Shown: piece by piece, positions 19,031-26,742 of the stretch | How positions within the stretch are numbered: the stretch's first letter is position 1 | Layout of the letters: each line of letters begins with the position of its first letter | Assembly: GCF_937770335.1 (NCBI RefSeq) | Contig: NZ_CALJHY010000008.1 | Span: 1 to 64,000, forward strand | Reading direction: 5' to 3' | Source: an uncultured Glaciecola sp. | Lineage (GTDB): Bacteria; Pseudomonadota; Gammaproteobacteria; Enterobacterales; Alteromonadaceae | DNA length: 64,000 nt | The notes under the pieces: model-generated | The model's database searches: none | Seen by the model: the letters and a program-made list of their open reading frames with translations, nothing else | What the model was told of the DNA's origin: nothing | Made by a program: the position numbers and the translations under genes

Positions 19031-19047
19031 CTTCTGGTCAGACCTCT
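19031..19047. promoter_or_regulatory. Likely FadR operator upstream of fadIJ
   Basis: The core CTGGTCAGACC (19034-19044) matches the palindromic centre of the FadR operator known from E. coli fad genes (CTGGTCnGAC with loose A/T flanks). It lies 53-69 bases before the fadI start, where a bound repressor would overlap or follow the promoter. FadR releases this site on binding long-chain acyl-CoA. The match is seen in the sequence; the regulation is inferred. Confidence 0.68.
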
Positions 19048-19269
19048 TTAGGGTATTGTGACAAAATAAATAGTAAAGTACAAATTTTATACGTGTATTA
19101 CACGTGCGAATAACAAGCACTGATGATAAAAACACAAAACAGCGCATAAGTATTTGTTAAGCTAAATAATAAAATACAGAACCATTCATAAATTTACGAG
19201 TCGTAAAGTTGAAATTTACAGATAGATCCACATATAAGACTATCAGAGCTTGATGACTAAGCTCGGCAT

Positions 19270-19298
19270 TTACGACGACCGCACATAAAAACTATAAT
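19270..19298 (+). promoter_or_regulatory. Candidate promoter of the moxR/bat operon
   Basis: A perfect -10 TATAAT at 19293-19298, with a weak -35 TTACGA at 19270-19275 and a 17-base spacer. The -10 box is 41 bases before the moxR ATG. Confidence 0.45.
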
Positions 19299-19339
19299 AC
19301 AAAATAACGTAAGTAGCGTAACAAAGGCTAAAAATAACT

Positions 19340-20296
19340 ATGGCAGTAGAACAGTTCAAGCAATTACAAGCCCATTTAGACACTCAAGTTATCGGACAAC
19401 CCTCTCTCACGATGAGTATTCTGATTGCGTTACTTGCAGATGGCCATTTACTTGTTGAGGGTCCTCCTGGACTAGCAAAAACGAGAGCAGTCAATTCGTT
19501 GTCTGACGGCATAGAAGCTGACTTCCATAGGGTACAATTCACACCCGACTTATTGCCTGCAGATCTAACGGGCACTGATATCTATCGTCCGGAGACCGGC
19601 GAATTTATATTTCAAAAAGGGCCTCTTTTTCATAACTTAGTACTTGCAGATGAAATAAACCGTGCACCAGCTAAGGTTCAATCGGCATTACTTGAAGCGA
19701 TGGCCGAACGCCAGATTACAGTTGGAAATACAACCTACAAACTGTCAGAACTTTTCTTAGTTATGGCAACACAGAACCCATTGGAACAGGAAGGTACGTA
19801 TCCCCTGCCTGAAGCGCAACTTGATCGGTTCTTGATGCATGTTGAAATTGACTACCCAGGTGCAGAAACTGAACTAGAAATTTTGCGCCTGACTCGAAGC
19901 GAAGCCATGAAGACGGTGAAGCCTGCAGTTAAAAAGCTGACCCAAGATGATATTACCAAGGCAAGAGCCGAGATAATGGGTATACACCTCGCGCCCGCTT
20001 TAGAAAATTACATAGTACAATTGATTATGGCCACTAGGCGGCCTGAAAACTATGATGCAGAACTTGCGCAATGGATTGAGTTTGGTGGTAGTCCTCGTGC
20101 CACGATCGCTTTAGAACGTTGCGCCCGCTCTCATGCTTGGCTTAATGGCAGAGATTTTGTCGGCCCAGATGACGTGCAAGCTGTATTACACAATGTACTC
20201 CGTCATCGGATTATATTGAGTTATCAAGCACAAGCGGAAGGAATCAATGCAAATGCTGTGCTCGATAAAATTGTTAAACTTGTCCCTGTAGGGTAA
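19340..20296 (+). CDS. MoxR-family AAA+ ATPase
   Basis: A 318-residue AAA+ ATPase of the MoxR type, thought to act as a chaperone that works with von Willebrand factor A (VWA) proteins. Walker A is GPPGLAKT at residues 41-48, Walker B LVLADEINRAPAK at about 100-112, and the sensor-1 region ATQNPLEQEGTYPLPEAQ follows at about 155. A lid domain occupies the last 100 residues. It is the first gene of a six-gene operon with DUF58, DUF4381, two VWA proteins and BatD, the usual partner set for this MoxR subgroup. In other bacteria the locus has been linked to aerotolerance or envelope stress, but the client is not known. Confidence 0.93.
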   Translation: MAVEQFKQLQAHLDTQVIGQPSLTMSILIALLADGHLLVEGPPGLAKTRAVNSLSDGIEADFHRVQFTPDLLPADLTGTDIYRPETGEFIFQKGPLFHNLVLADEINRAPAKVQSALLEAMAERQITVGNTTYKLSELFLVMATQNPLEQEGTYPLPEAQLDRFLMHVEIDYPGAETELEILRLTRSEAMKTVKPAVKKLTQDDITKARAEIMGIHLAPALENYIVQLIMATRRPENYDAELAQWIEFGGSPRATIALERCARSHAWLNGRDFVGPDDVQAVLHNVLRHRIILSYQAQAEGINANAVLDKIVKLVPVG

Positions 20297-20335
20297 TTCA
20301 GCTTGAGAATAGTATCTTTAAATTGAGAATGATTG

Positions 20336-21343
20336 ATGTCGCTGATGTTTAATAATGCCACAAATAATAGCAATGTGGTGACGGCCGAAAATATTCAACT
20401 GTGGTTAGCTAAATATAAAACCAATGGCGTGGATATCGGTTTACCTGAACTATTATGCTATCGTTCATTGTCTCATCTGCTTAACTTGCGTCCGAGTAGA
20501 GATATAGCCGGCGCCTTGTCCGGTGGCGATCGTTCTAAGATCAAAGGCCGAGGCATGGAATTTGACGAAGCGAGACATTATCAGCCTGGCGATGACATAC
20601 GCAGTATCGATTGGCGAGTGACTGCGCGAACAGGGAAGACCCACACTAAAGTGTTTCGCGAAGAACGTGAAAGACCCGTATTCGTTTTTACAGATTTTAC
20701 TCAATCTATGTATTTTGGCACCGCGTATCTCTGTAAATCGGTTCAAGCAGCTCACCTTGCCTCATTAATTACGTGGAACGCGACCCAACGCGGTGACAAA
20801 GTCGGCGGTTTAATTTTTAATAACAGTCAAGATATTGAATTAAAACCCAAAGCCCAAGCTAAGAACGCACTCGCATTAATGCAGGCCTTAGTTAATATTC
20901 ATGAACCTCGATTTGAAGCAATGCAAATAGACGCGCAAGGCATATTTTTGAAGGCAACTCAGCGTTTGCAGCATTTAGCCAAACCCGGTGCTTTGGTTTA
21001 TCTAATTAGCGATTTTAATGGATTGAGCGAAGCTGCGATGGCCGTTATTAGCAATATCGCGCGTCATTGCGAAGTCAAAGCGATTTTAGTTAATGACCCA
21101 ATGGAGCTTTCATTACCTAATTCAGCTGTTCCGCAAACCCTGACCATTACTAATGGAGTCGAGCGCCAGCAAGTTAATTTAGGCGAGGCAGTAAACAATC
21201 AAAAATATCAGTCACAACAGGCTTCTCATTTCGAAAGTATAAAACAATCATTTGCTCGATATGCCATTGCATTAAGAACGGTTTCATCGGCCTTCCCGCT
21301 TGAACAACAGCTTAGTCAACGCGATATGGGAGAGTTACTATGA
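20336..21343 (+). CDS. DUF58 domain protein
   Basis: A 335-residue protein with the DUF58 signature: GRGMEFDEARHYQPGDDIRS and IDWRVTARTGKTHTKVF at about residues 71-107. The rest resembles a degenerate VWA fold (FTDFTQSMYFGTA at about 118). No signal peptide or membrane helix is visible, so it is probably cytosolic or membrane-associated. I prefer the ATG at 20336 over the TTG one codon earlier. It follows moxR by 39 bases and overlaps the DUF4381 gene by 4 bases (ATGA). MoxR and DUF58 nearly always occur together; the biochemical role is unknown. Confidence 0.92.
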   Translation: MSLMFNNATNNSNVVTAENIQLWLAKYKTNGVDIGLPELLCYRSLSHLLNLRPSRDIAGALSGGDRSKIKGRGMEFDEARHYQPGDDIRSIDWRVTARTGKTHTKVFREERERPVFVFTDFTQSMYFGTAYLCKSVQAAHLASLITWNATQRGDKVGGLIFNNSQDIELKPKAQAKNALALMQALVNIHEPRFEAMQIDAQGIFLKATQRLQHLAKPGALVYLISDFNGLSEAAMAVISNIARHCEVKAILVNDPMELSLPNSAVPQTLTITNGVERQQVNLGEAVNNQKYQSQQASHFESIKQSFARYAIALRTVSSAFPLEQQLSQRDMGELL

Positions 21344-21948
21344 ATTCTGTTACTAATTCTATTACTAACTTGCTGATAAATATAACGACAAACACAAATA
21401 GTTCTGTAGACGCCTCGCTTGACGCTGCCTTAGCAAATCTTGCTGACATTAGCGTTGGACAAACACCGTCAATTTGGCCTCTTGCTTGGGGATGGTGGGT
21501 TTTAATATTGTTAGTAGTCGTCATAATATTTGGCACTTTTTGGATTGCGACTCGATATTTTAACAAACACAAACTTAAACGCAGTGCCTTGAAAGCCATT
21601 GAAAATATTTCACATAGCGAATCACAGGCGTTGTCAAAGTTACACGCTATCCTGCGCAGCGCAGTCATGCATTATTTTCCATTTGAAAACCTCAACAGCC
21701 TGCGGGGCTTAGCATGGCAAGAGCGCTTGCAAGTTAGCGCAAAGCAAAATAAGCAAGTCGATGAGCAATGCCTTTTACAGTTAACCCAACTTGAAGCTAG
21801 TTTGTATACGAAAAAGCCTAGCATTTCGGTGGACGATGCTAAAAATGCCGTTTACCTATGGATAAAACACTGTTTACCACCCGCTTCTGCAGAATTGCAA
21901 AACACAGAGACGTCTGTGCCTAGCAGAAAAGGAGACAAGCATGTTTGA
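21340..21948 (+). CDS. DUF4381 membrane protein
   Basis: A 202-residue protein with one strong membrane segment at about residues 48-70 (LAWGWWVLILLVVVIIFG preceded by IWP). The N-terminal 45 residues have many Asn and Thr; the C-terminal part (about 75-180) is helical and probably cytosolic, with NLNSLRGLAWQERL. This layout is that of DUF4381 proteins, which are found only next to MoxR/VWA genes. It overlaps both neighbours by a few bases, which points to tight translational coupling. Confidence 0.85.
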   Translation: MNSVTNSITNLLINITTNTNSSVDASLDAALANLADISVGQTPSIWPLAWGWWVLILLVVVIIFGTFWIATRYFNKHKLKRSALKAIENISHSESQALSKLHAILRSAVMHYFPFENLNSLRGLAWQERLQVSAKQNKQVDEQCLLQLTQLEASLYTKKPSISVDDAKNAVYLWIKHCLPPASAELQNTETSVPSRKGDKHV

Positions 21949-22993
21949 ATTCGCTTGGATTTGGGTGTTCGCTGTGTTGCCGCTTCCGCTGCTTATTTAT
22001 TTTATGCTGCCACGCAAAGCAACAAGCGAAAGCGCAGCGTTACTTGTGCCAAATTACTTAAAAGTACAAAGTCATGCGGACAAGAGTACAAAGAAATCAA
22101 CACTTCGATTAGTTTTAGCAACATTAATATGGTGTTGTTTAGTGGCGGCTGCCGCCAGACCACAATGGTTAGGCGAGCCCGTTTCCATACCAAATGAAGG
22201 ACGTGATCTGATGATTGCGGTCGATCTTTCAGGGTCAATGAAACAAGATGATATGCGCATAAACGGGCGGGCAGTAAATCGTCTAGTCATGACCAAATAT
22301 GTGCTTAGGGATTTTATTAAGCGCCGCATTGGTGACCGCTTAGGATTGATTTTATTTGCTGACACCGCTTACCTACAGGCACCGTTGACTTTTGACAGAG
22401 ATACAGTGAAAACGCTACTCGATGAATCAGTATTAGGTTTAGTAGGCGAACGCACCGCTATCGGAGATGCTATTGGTCTGGCCGTTAAACGTTTTGATGA
22501 CAAAGAAGAGTCTAATCGAGTTCTAATACTGTTGACCGATGGCCGAAATACTGCCGGTAATATCACGCCAGAGCAAGCGAATGAATTAGCCATTGACAAG
22601 GGCGTCACAATTTATACCATCGGTTTGGGTGCTGAAATACAAGAGGTCGCCAGTGTTTTTGGCCGCCGCACCATTAATCCATCACAGGATCTTGACGAGC
22701 GCCTTCTTATTGAAGTTGCGCGGTCAACTGGTGGACAATACTTCCGAGCTCGCGATACACAAGAATTAGAAGCAATCTACGCAACGCTCGATCGACTTGA
22801 ACCAATAGAGGGTGAAGGGCAAAAACTGCGTCCCCTTACTGCATTGTTCTATTTACCTTTGGGTATCGCTGTCATTATTAGTGCGTTATATGCTTTGTTT
22901 TATCTTCTTAAGCAGGCTTTTTTCAATTTACAAAAACGTCGCACTTTGGTCACTGATAGTAATATGAATAACGCATCCGGAGGAAAAAAATGA
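21941..22993 (+). CDS. VWA domain membrane protein (BatA-like)
   Basis: A 350-residue protein with membrane helices at about residues 5-23 and 57-72, then a VWA domain that begins with the metal-binding motif DLSGSM (95-100) and continues with the conserved TDGRNTAGNITPEQA near 205. A C-terminal helix at about 300-325 anchors the other end. This N-terminal helix pair, periplasmic or cytoplasmic VWA and C-terminal helix are the BatA layout. It overlaps the next VWA gene by 4 bases. The MIDAS motif DxSxS is intact, so it likely binds a divalent cation and a protein partner. Confidence 0.9.
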   Translation: MFEFAWIWVFAVLPLPLLIYFMLPRKATSESAALLVPNYLKVQSHADKSTKKSTLRLVLATLIWCCLVAAAARPQWLGEPVSIPNEGRDLMIAVDLSGSMKQDDMRINGRAVNRLVMTKYVLRDFIKRRIGDRLGLILFADTAYLQAPLTFDRDTVKTLLDESVLGLVGERTAIGDAIGLAVKRFDDKEESNRVLILLTDGRNTAGNITPEQANELAIDKGVTIYTIGLGAEIQEVASVFGRRTINPSQDLDERLLIEVARSTGGQYFRARDTQELEAIYATLDRLEPIEGEGQKLRPLTALFYLPLGIAVIISALYALFYLLKQAFFNLQKRRTLVTDSNMNNASGGKK

Positions 22994-24900
22994 TTGATTG
23001 GCAAGCGTTCCACTTTATTCGTCCAGAATGGCTAATAGCAATCATTCCGTTGCTTATTATTGCTCTACTACTAACTAAAATCGCAAGTAAGCAGAGTGGT
23101 TGGCAGGGTATTGTCTCAAGTCATCTATATCAGCATTTGGTTGTCGCTAAAGACAAGAAATCATACAAACCTCCGTTCTATTTAGTTGCTTTGGTTTGGG
23201 TGCTAGCTTGTGTTGCAATGGCGGGCCCTACTTGGCAAAAATTACCTCAACCGGTTTACCAAGTCACAACAGGAAAAGTCGTGATATTGGACATGTCGAT
23301 GTCAATGCGCGCCACCGATATACTGCCGGATAGGCTCTCCCGGGCCAAATTTAAAGTTATTGATTTACTTAATAGCATTGAAGATGGAGAAGTAGGCTTA
23401 GTCGTTTATGCCGGAGATGCGTTTACAATCAGCCCACTAACCTCTGACGTCACAAATATCACGACTCTTATTCCTAGTTTGCGGCCTGAAATAATGCCTA
23501 TACAAGGCAGCGAGCCTTTATATGCCATGGAACAGGCCGAACAATTGCTGGCATCAGCAGGATATAATAAAGGTGAAGTTTATTGGGTAAGCGATGGAAT
23601 TGAATTTGACGATATTGAAGAACTGCAAGGCCATATAGAAAAATCACCATATCGTTATTCAATACTAGGAGTGGGTACCCAAACAGGCGCTCCTATTAAG
23701 ATGCTTGATGGTAGCTTTATGAAAGATGTTAGGGGCAACATTGTGCTTCCTAGCCTCAATAGTCGCTATTTTGCACAAGTACTCGGTAATACAGGTGGTC
23801 GCTACACTCCTATTCAAAGCGACGACAGCGACATAGAAAACATGCAATTTACGCCAATAATATTAGAACCAAACCAAGTAAGTAATGACATTATTGGTCA
23901 AGGAGATCAATGGCAAGATATGGGCGGGATTTTAGTACTCCTTATTCTTCCGTTTGCAGCCTATGCCTTTAGACGCGGTATTATGCTTGTATTACTTAGT
24001 ACAATGTTGATTTTACCAACAGACCCTTCCTTTGCGGATGACGAAGTGCTTATCAAAGAGAAACCTGAGGCCAGTGAATGGGTCGACAACATTTTTAAGA
24101 ATGCAGATCAGCAAGGACTTGAAGCATTTAAAAACGCAGAGTTTGATAAAGCCAGCAATACGTTTACCGACCAAATGTGGAAAGGTGCAGCTTATTATAA
24201 AAATCAAAATTACGAAGCCGCATTAAACACCTTTGCTTCGCTGCCTGGCGCAGAGTCAGCATATAATCAAGGTAATGCACTCGCGCATTTAGGAAAGCTA
24301 GAAAAAGCGATAGAGAAGTATGATGAAGCGTTGAAAGAGCGCCCAGGTCATACAAATGCGATGGCAAATAGAAAGCTAGTTGAAGATTTGTTGAAGCAAC
24401 AAGAAGAACAAAGCGAAGATGGTCAGCCACAAGATGGTGAAGATCAACAATCAGGTGAATCTGAAAATAGCGATAAACAATCAGACGAACAAGATCAAGG
24501 TGAGCAAAAATCGGGGGATCCGCAGCAAGGCGATCAATCTGAACAGCAACAAGAGTCTGAGCAAAACCCAGATGAATCTGAGGACAATGAAGGTAAAGAT
24601 TCAGAGAAAGAGTCTGATCAACAAGATGGCGAAGGTGAAGCTGACCAGGCAAAGGATGAAGAAGCTAACGAAATTGAAGAAGGCGATAGTGACGAAAATG
24701 CTGAGCAAAAAAGTAATCTACAACAGCAAAAACCGATTGAAGAGATGACCCCTGAAGAAAAAGAGCAAATGCAACGCATGCAAATGCTAATGAACAAGAT
24801 ACCTGATGACCCCGCTTTTCTGTTACAACGAAAAATGCTTTTAGAATCACAAAACAGGCGAAGTGAGAGATTCTCAAAGCCAAATAAGAAGGATTGGTAG
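22990..24900 (+). CDS. VWA-TPR membrane protein (BatB/BatC-like fusion) with acidic C-terminal tail
   Basis: A 636-residue protein. Helices at about residues 13-30 and 63-80 precede a VWA domain with the metal-binding motif DMSMS at 101-105. Another membrane helix follows at about 315-345. A TPR region (about 395-460, with YNQGNALAHLGKLEKAIEKY) resembles BatC, so BatB and BatC functions seem fused. Residues about 470-580 are a low-complexity tract of Gln, Glu, Asp and Ser, highly acidic and probably disordered. The end contains PIEEMTPEEKEQMQRM. The acidic tract is unusually long but in frame, and the codon use is normal. Confidence 0.9.
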   Translation: MIDWQAFHFIRPEWLIAIIPLLIIALLLTKIASKQSGWQGIVSSHLYQHLVVAKDKKSYKPPFYLVALVWVLACVAMAGPTWQKLPQPVYQVTTGKVVILDMSMSMRATDILPDRLSRAKFKVIDLLNSIEDGEVGLVVYAGDAFTISPLTSDVTNITTLIPSLRPEIMPIQGSEPLYAMEQAEQLLASAGYNKGEVYWVSDGIEFDDIEELQGHIEKSPYRYSILGVGTQTGAPIKMLDGSFMKDVRGNIVLPSLNSRYFAQVLGNTGGRYTPIQSDDSDIENMQFTPIILEPNQVSNDIIGQGDQWQDMGGILVLLILPFAAYAFRRGIMLVLLSTMLILPTDPSFADDEVLIKEKPEASEWVDNIFKNADQQGLEAFKNAEFDKASNTFTDQMWKGAAYYKNQNYEAALNTFASLPGAESAYNQGNALAHLGKLEKAIEKYDEALKERPGHTNAMANRKLVEDLLKQQEEQSEDGQPQDGEDQQSGESENSDKQSDEQDQGEQKSGDPQQGDQSEQQQESEQNPDESEDNEGKDSEKESDQQDGEGEADQAKDEEANEIEEGDSDENAEQKSNLQQQKPIEEMTPEEKEQMQRMQMLMNKIPDDPAFLLQRKMLLESQNRRSERFSKPNKKDW

Positions 24901-24902
24901 TA

Positions 24903-26639
24903 ATGAAACACAACTCTATTTGGTATTTTTGCTTAGTCACCGTTTTTTCTTCCGTTGCGCTGTTTGCATCCGATACAGCGATGGCAAAAATCACTGACTT
25001 ACGTGTATCTGTGGATAAAAATCCGATTATGATTGATGAAGCACTACAGCTAATTATTAGTGCTGAAGGCGAAATTACATCTCGACAAATCGATTTATCC
25101 GCATTAGAAAACGACTTCCGTATGTCGAACACGTCAATCAGCCAGTCGACGCGGTCTATTAATTTCAATACAACGAAAACAACAACTTGGGTAACCCAAT
25201 TATTTCCAAAAGCAATAGGGACATTGACGATCCCCGCGTTTGAAATGGACGGGCAAAAGAGTAAGGCATTCGATATTGTTGTAACACCTATCGGCAATGG
25301 TCAGGGCGAGACTGCTCGGGATTTTTATGTGACTGCAAACGTCGATATGGCGACGGTTTATTTGCAACAACAAATAAAATACACAACCAAACTGCTGATG
25401 GCGAAAGATATTCAACGAGGGTCTTTGCAAGCACCAGAGCTAGAAAACGCAATTATCAAACAGGTAGGTGAAGATAAGGAATATGAGGACTTTCAAAATG
25501 GCGTTCGATACAGAGTCATCGAACGTACCTATGCGATTATTCCCCAGGCAAGTGGTTCATTTTCTATTTCAGGTACGGTCTTTAATGGTGAAGCGGTTGC
25601 CGACTCACGCCAATCATTTGGCTTTATCAGCAGAACAAAACCTATTAATCGCGTCTCGCCCACTATTGATTTGATCGTACTCCCTATTCCCGATAACTAT
25701 CAAGACCATTGGTTACCCAGCGAGTTTGTGCAATTGAACGAAGAGTGGCAACAAGACCCTGAGCGTATTGTATTGGGTCAACCCATTACCCGCACCATAA
25801 CATTAACCGCGGCAGGCTTGGTCGAAGAGCAACTACCGGAAATTGCTGGAATGTACCCACCTGACTTCAAAACCTATCCCGACCAAGCGAGCACCGCAAC
25901 GGTAGACAGGGATTCAGTGCTGTTTGCGCAAAAAGTCCAAAGCGAGGCGATTATTCCAAATCGAGTGGGTACCTTTGTGCTTGGTGAAGTGGTTGTTCCA
26001 TGGTTTAACGTTGTCACAAAACAAACAGAATATGCGAAGCTTCCTGCTCGTTCTATTGAAGTGTTGCCGCCTAGTAAGGAAACCATTTCCAATATTGAGC
26101 CCATTTCAGCGCTGAATCAGAAACCAGCAACAACATCGATTGAACCGTCACCGGCTGCAAATCAATTGCCGACAAGCAATACACCCGATGCATTTAGTAT
26201 CGATTGGCTACACGTGAGTTTGTTCGTTCTTTGGTTGGTAAGTCTCGGTATATTTGGTTTCATGATCATCACCCATAAACGCAACGGTGATGTGCAGCAA
26301 GCAAACGCCAGCGATCGCATCACCAGCGAGGCTGAGTTATGGAAAGTTTTGCAAAAAGCGATTGATTTACATAATGTTAAAGAAACAAATCAGATATTGG
26401 CAAAATGGTTAGAGGTTTTAACCCAACAGCCTATTCAATCGATTAATCAGTGCTTTATTGTGATGAATGCAAATGAATGCGTGGCGCAGTACAATAATAT
26501 GATGGAAAGTGCGTATGGTTCTGCCCAAGCTGAATGGCGTAACCTAGAATTTATTGCAGCGCTAACTGCATTCAGAAAAGACATTATACAGCAACAGCAA
26601 CAAAACCAAGATAAATTTAGCTTGTACCCAAAAACATAG
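24903..26639 (+). CDS. BatD family protein
   Basis: A 578-residue exported protein. I chose the ATG at 24903 (AAGAAGGA 9 bases upstream); a TTG at 24894 is less likely. A signal peptide (about 1-27) ends near AMA. The periplasmic part (about 28-430) has the repeated Ig-like strands of BatD/DUF1573-like oxygen-tolerance proteins, including WVTQLFPKAIGTLTIPAF. A membrane helix (about 436-458) is followed by a short cytosolic tail. It is the last gene of the moxR operon; a small GC-rich hairpin at 26650-26664 follows but has no T-run, so I do not call it a terminator. Confidence 0.87.
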   Translation: MKHNSIWYFCLVTVFSSVALFASDTAMAKITDLRVSVDKNPIMIDEALQLIISAEGEITSRQIDLSALENDFRMSNTSISQSTRSINFNTTKTTTWVTQLFPKAIGTLTIPAFEMDGQKSKAFDIVVTPIGNGQGETARDFYVTANVDMATVYLQQQIKYTTKLLMAKDIQRGSLQAPELENAIIKQVGEDKEYEDFQNGVRYRVIERTYAIIPQASGSFSISGTVFNGEAVADSRQSFGFISRTKPINRVSPTIDLIVLPIPDNYQDHWLPSEFVQLNEEWQQDPERIVLGQPITRTITLTAAGLVEEQLPEIAGMYPPDFKTYPDQASTATVDRDSVLFAQKVQSEAIIPNRVGTFVLGEVVVPWFNVVTKQTEYAKLPARSIEVLPPSKETISNIEPISALNQKPATTSIEPSPAANQLPTSNTPDAFSIDWLHVSLFVLWLVSLGIFGFMIITHKRNGDVQQANASDRITSEAELWKVLQKAIDLHNVKETNQILAKWLEVLTQQPIQSINQCFIVMNANECVAQYNNMMESAYGSAQAEWRNLEFIAALTAFRKDIIQQQQQNQDKFSLYPKT

Positions 26640-26742
26640 CAGGTATCAAGCCCAAGACTTGGGCCACGATTAGCATCTGGATAAAGTGGCCTTAAATTCG
26701 TTATACTGCTTGTTAACGACAAAAATATAAAAAAAGAGGGAC

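Larger units (their letters stand above)
18979..19339. other. Divergent intergenic region between fadI and moxR
   Basis: A 361-base region without a gene. It holds a FadR-like site near the fadI end, a perfect 6-base-arm inverted repeat ACGTGT-ATT-ACACGT at 19091-19105, and a likely promoter for the moxR operon near 19270-19298. The rest is A/T-rich with no other feature that I can support. Confidence 0.6.

Noticed and set aside
24164-24652. Minus-strand open frame of 162 codons
   Set aside because: It is the complement of the low-complexity acidic tract and TPR region of the VWA-TPR gene; long antisense frames are expected there.
26650-26664. Hairpin GCCCAAG / CTTGGGC after batD
   Set aside because: The stem is short, the loop would be very tight and there is no T-run, so it is not called a terminator.
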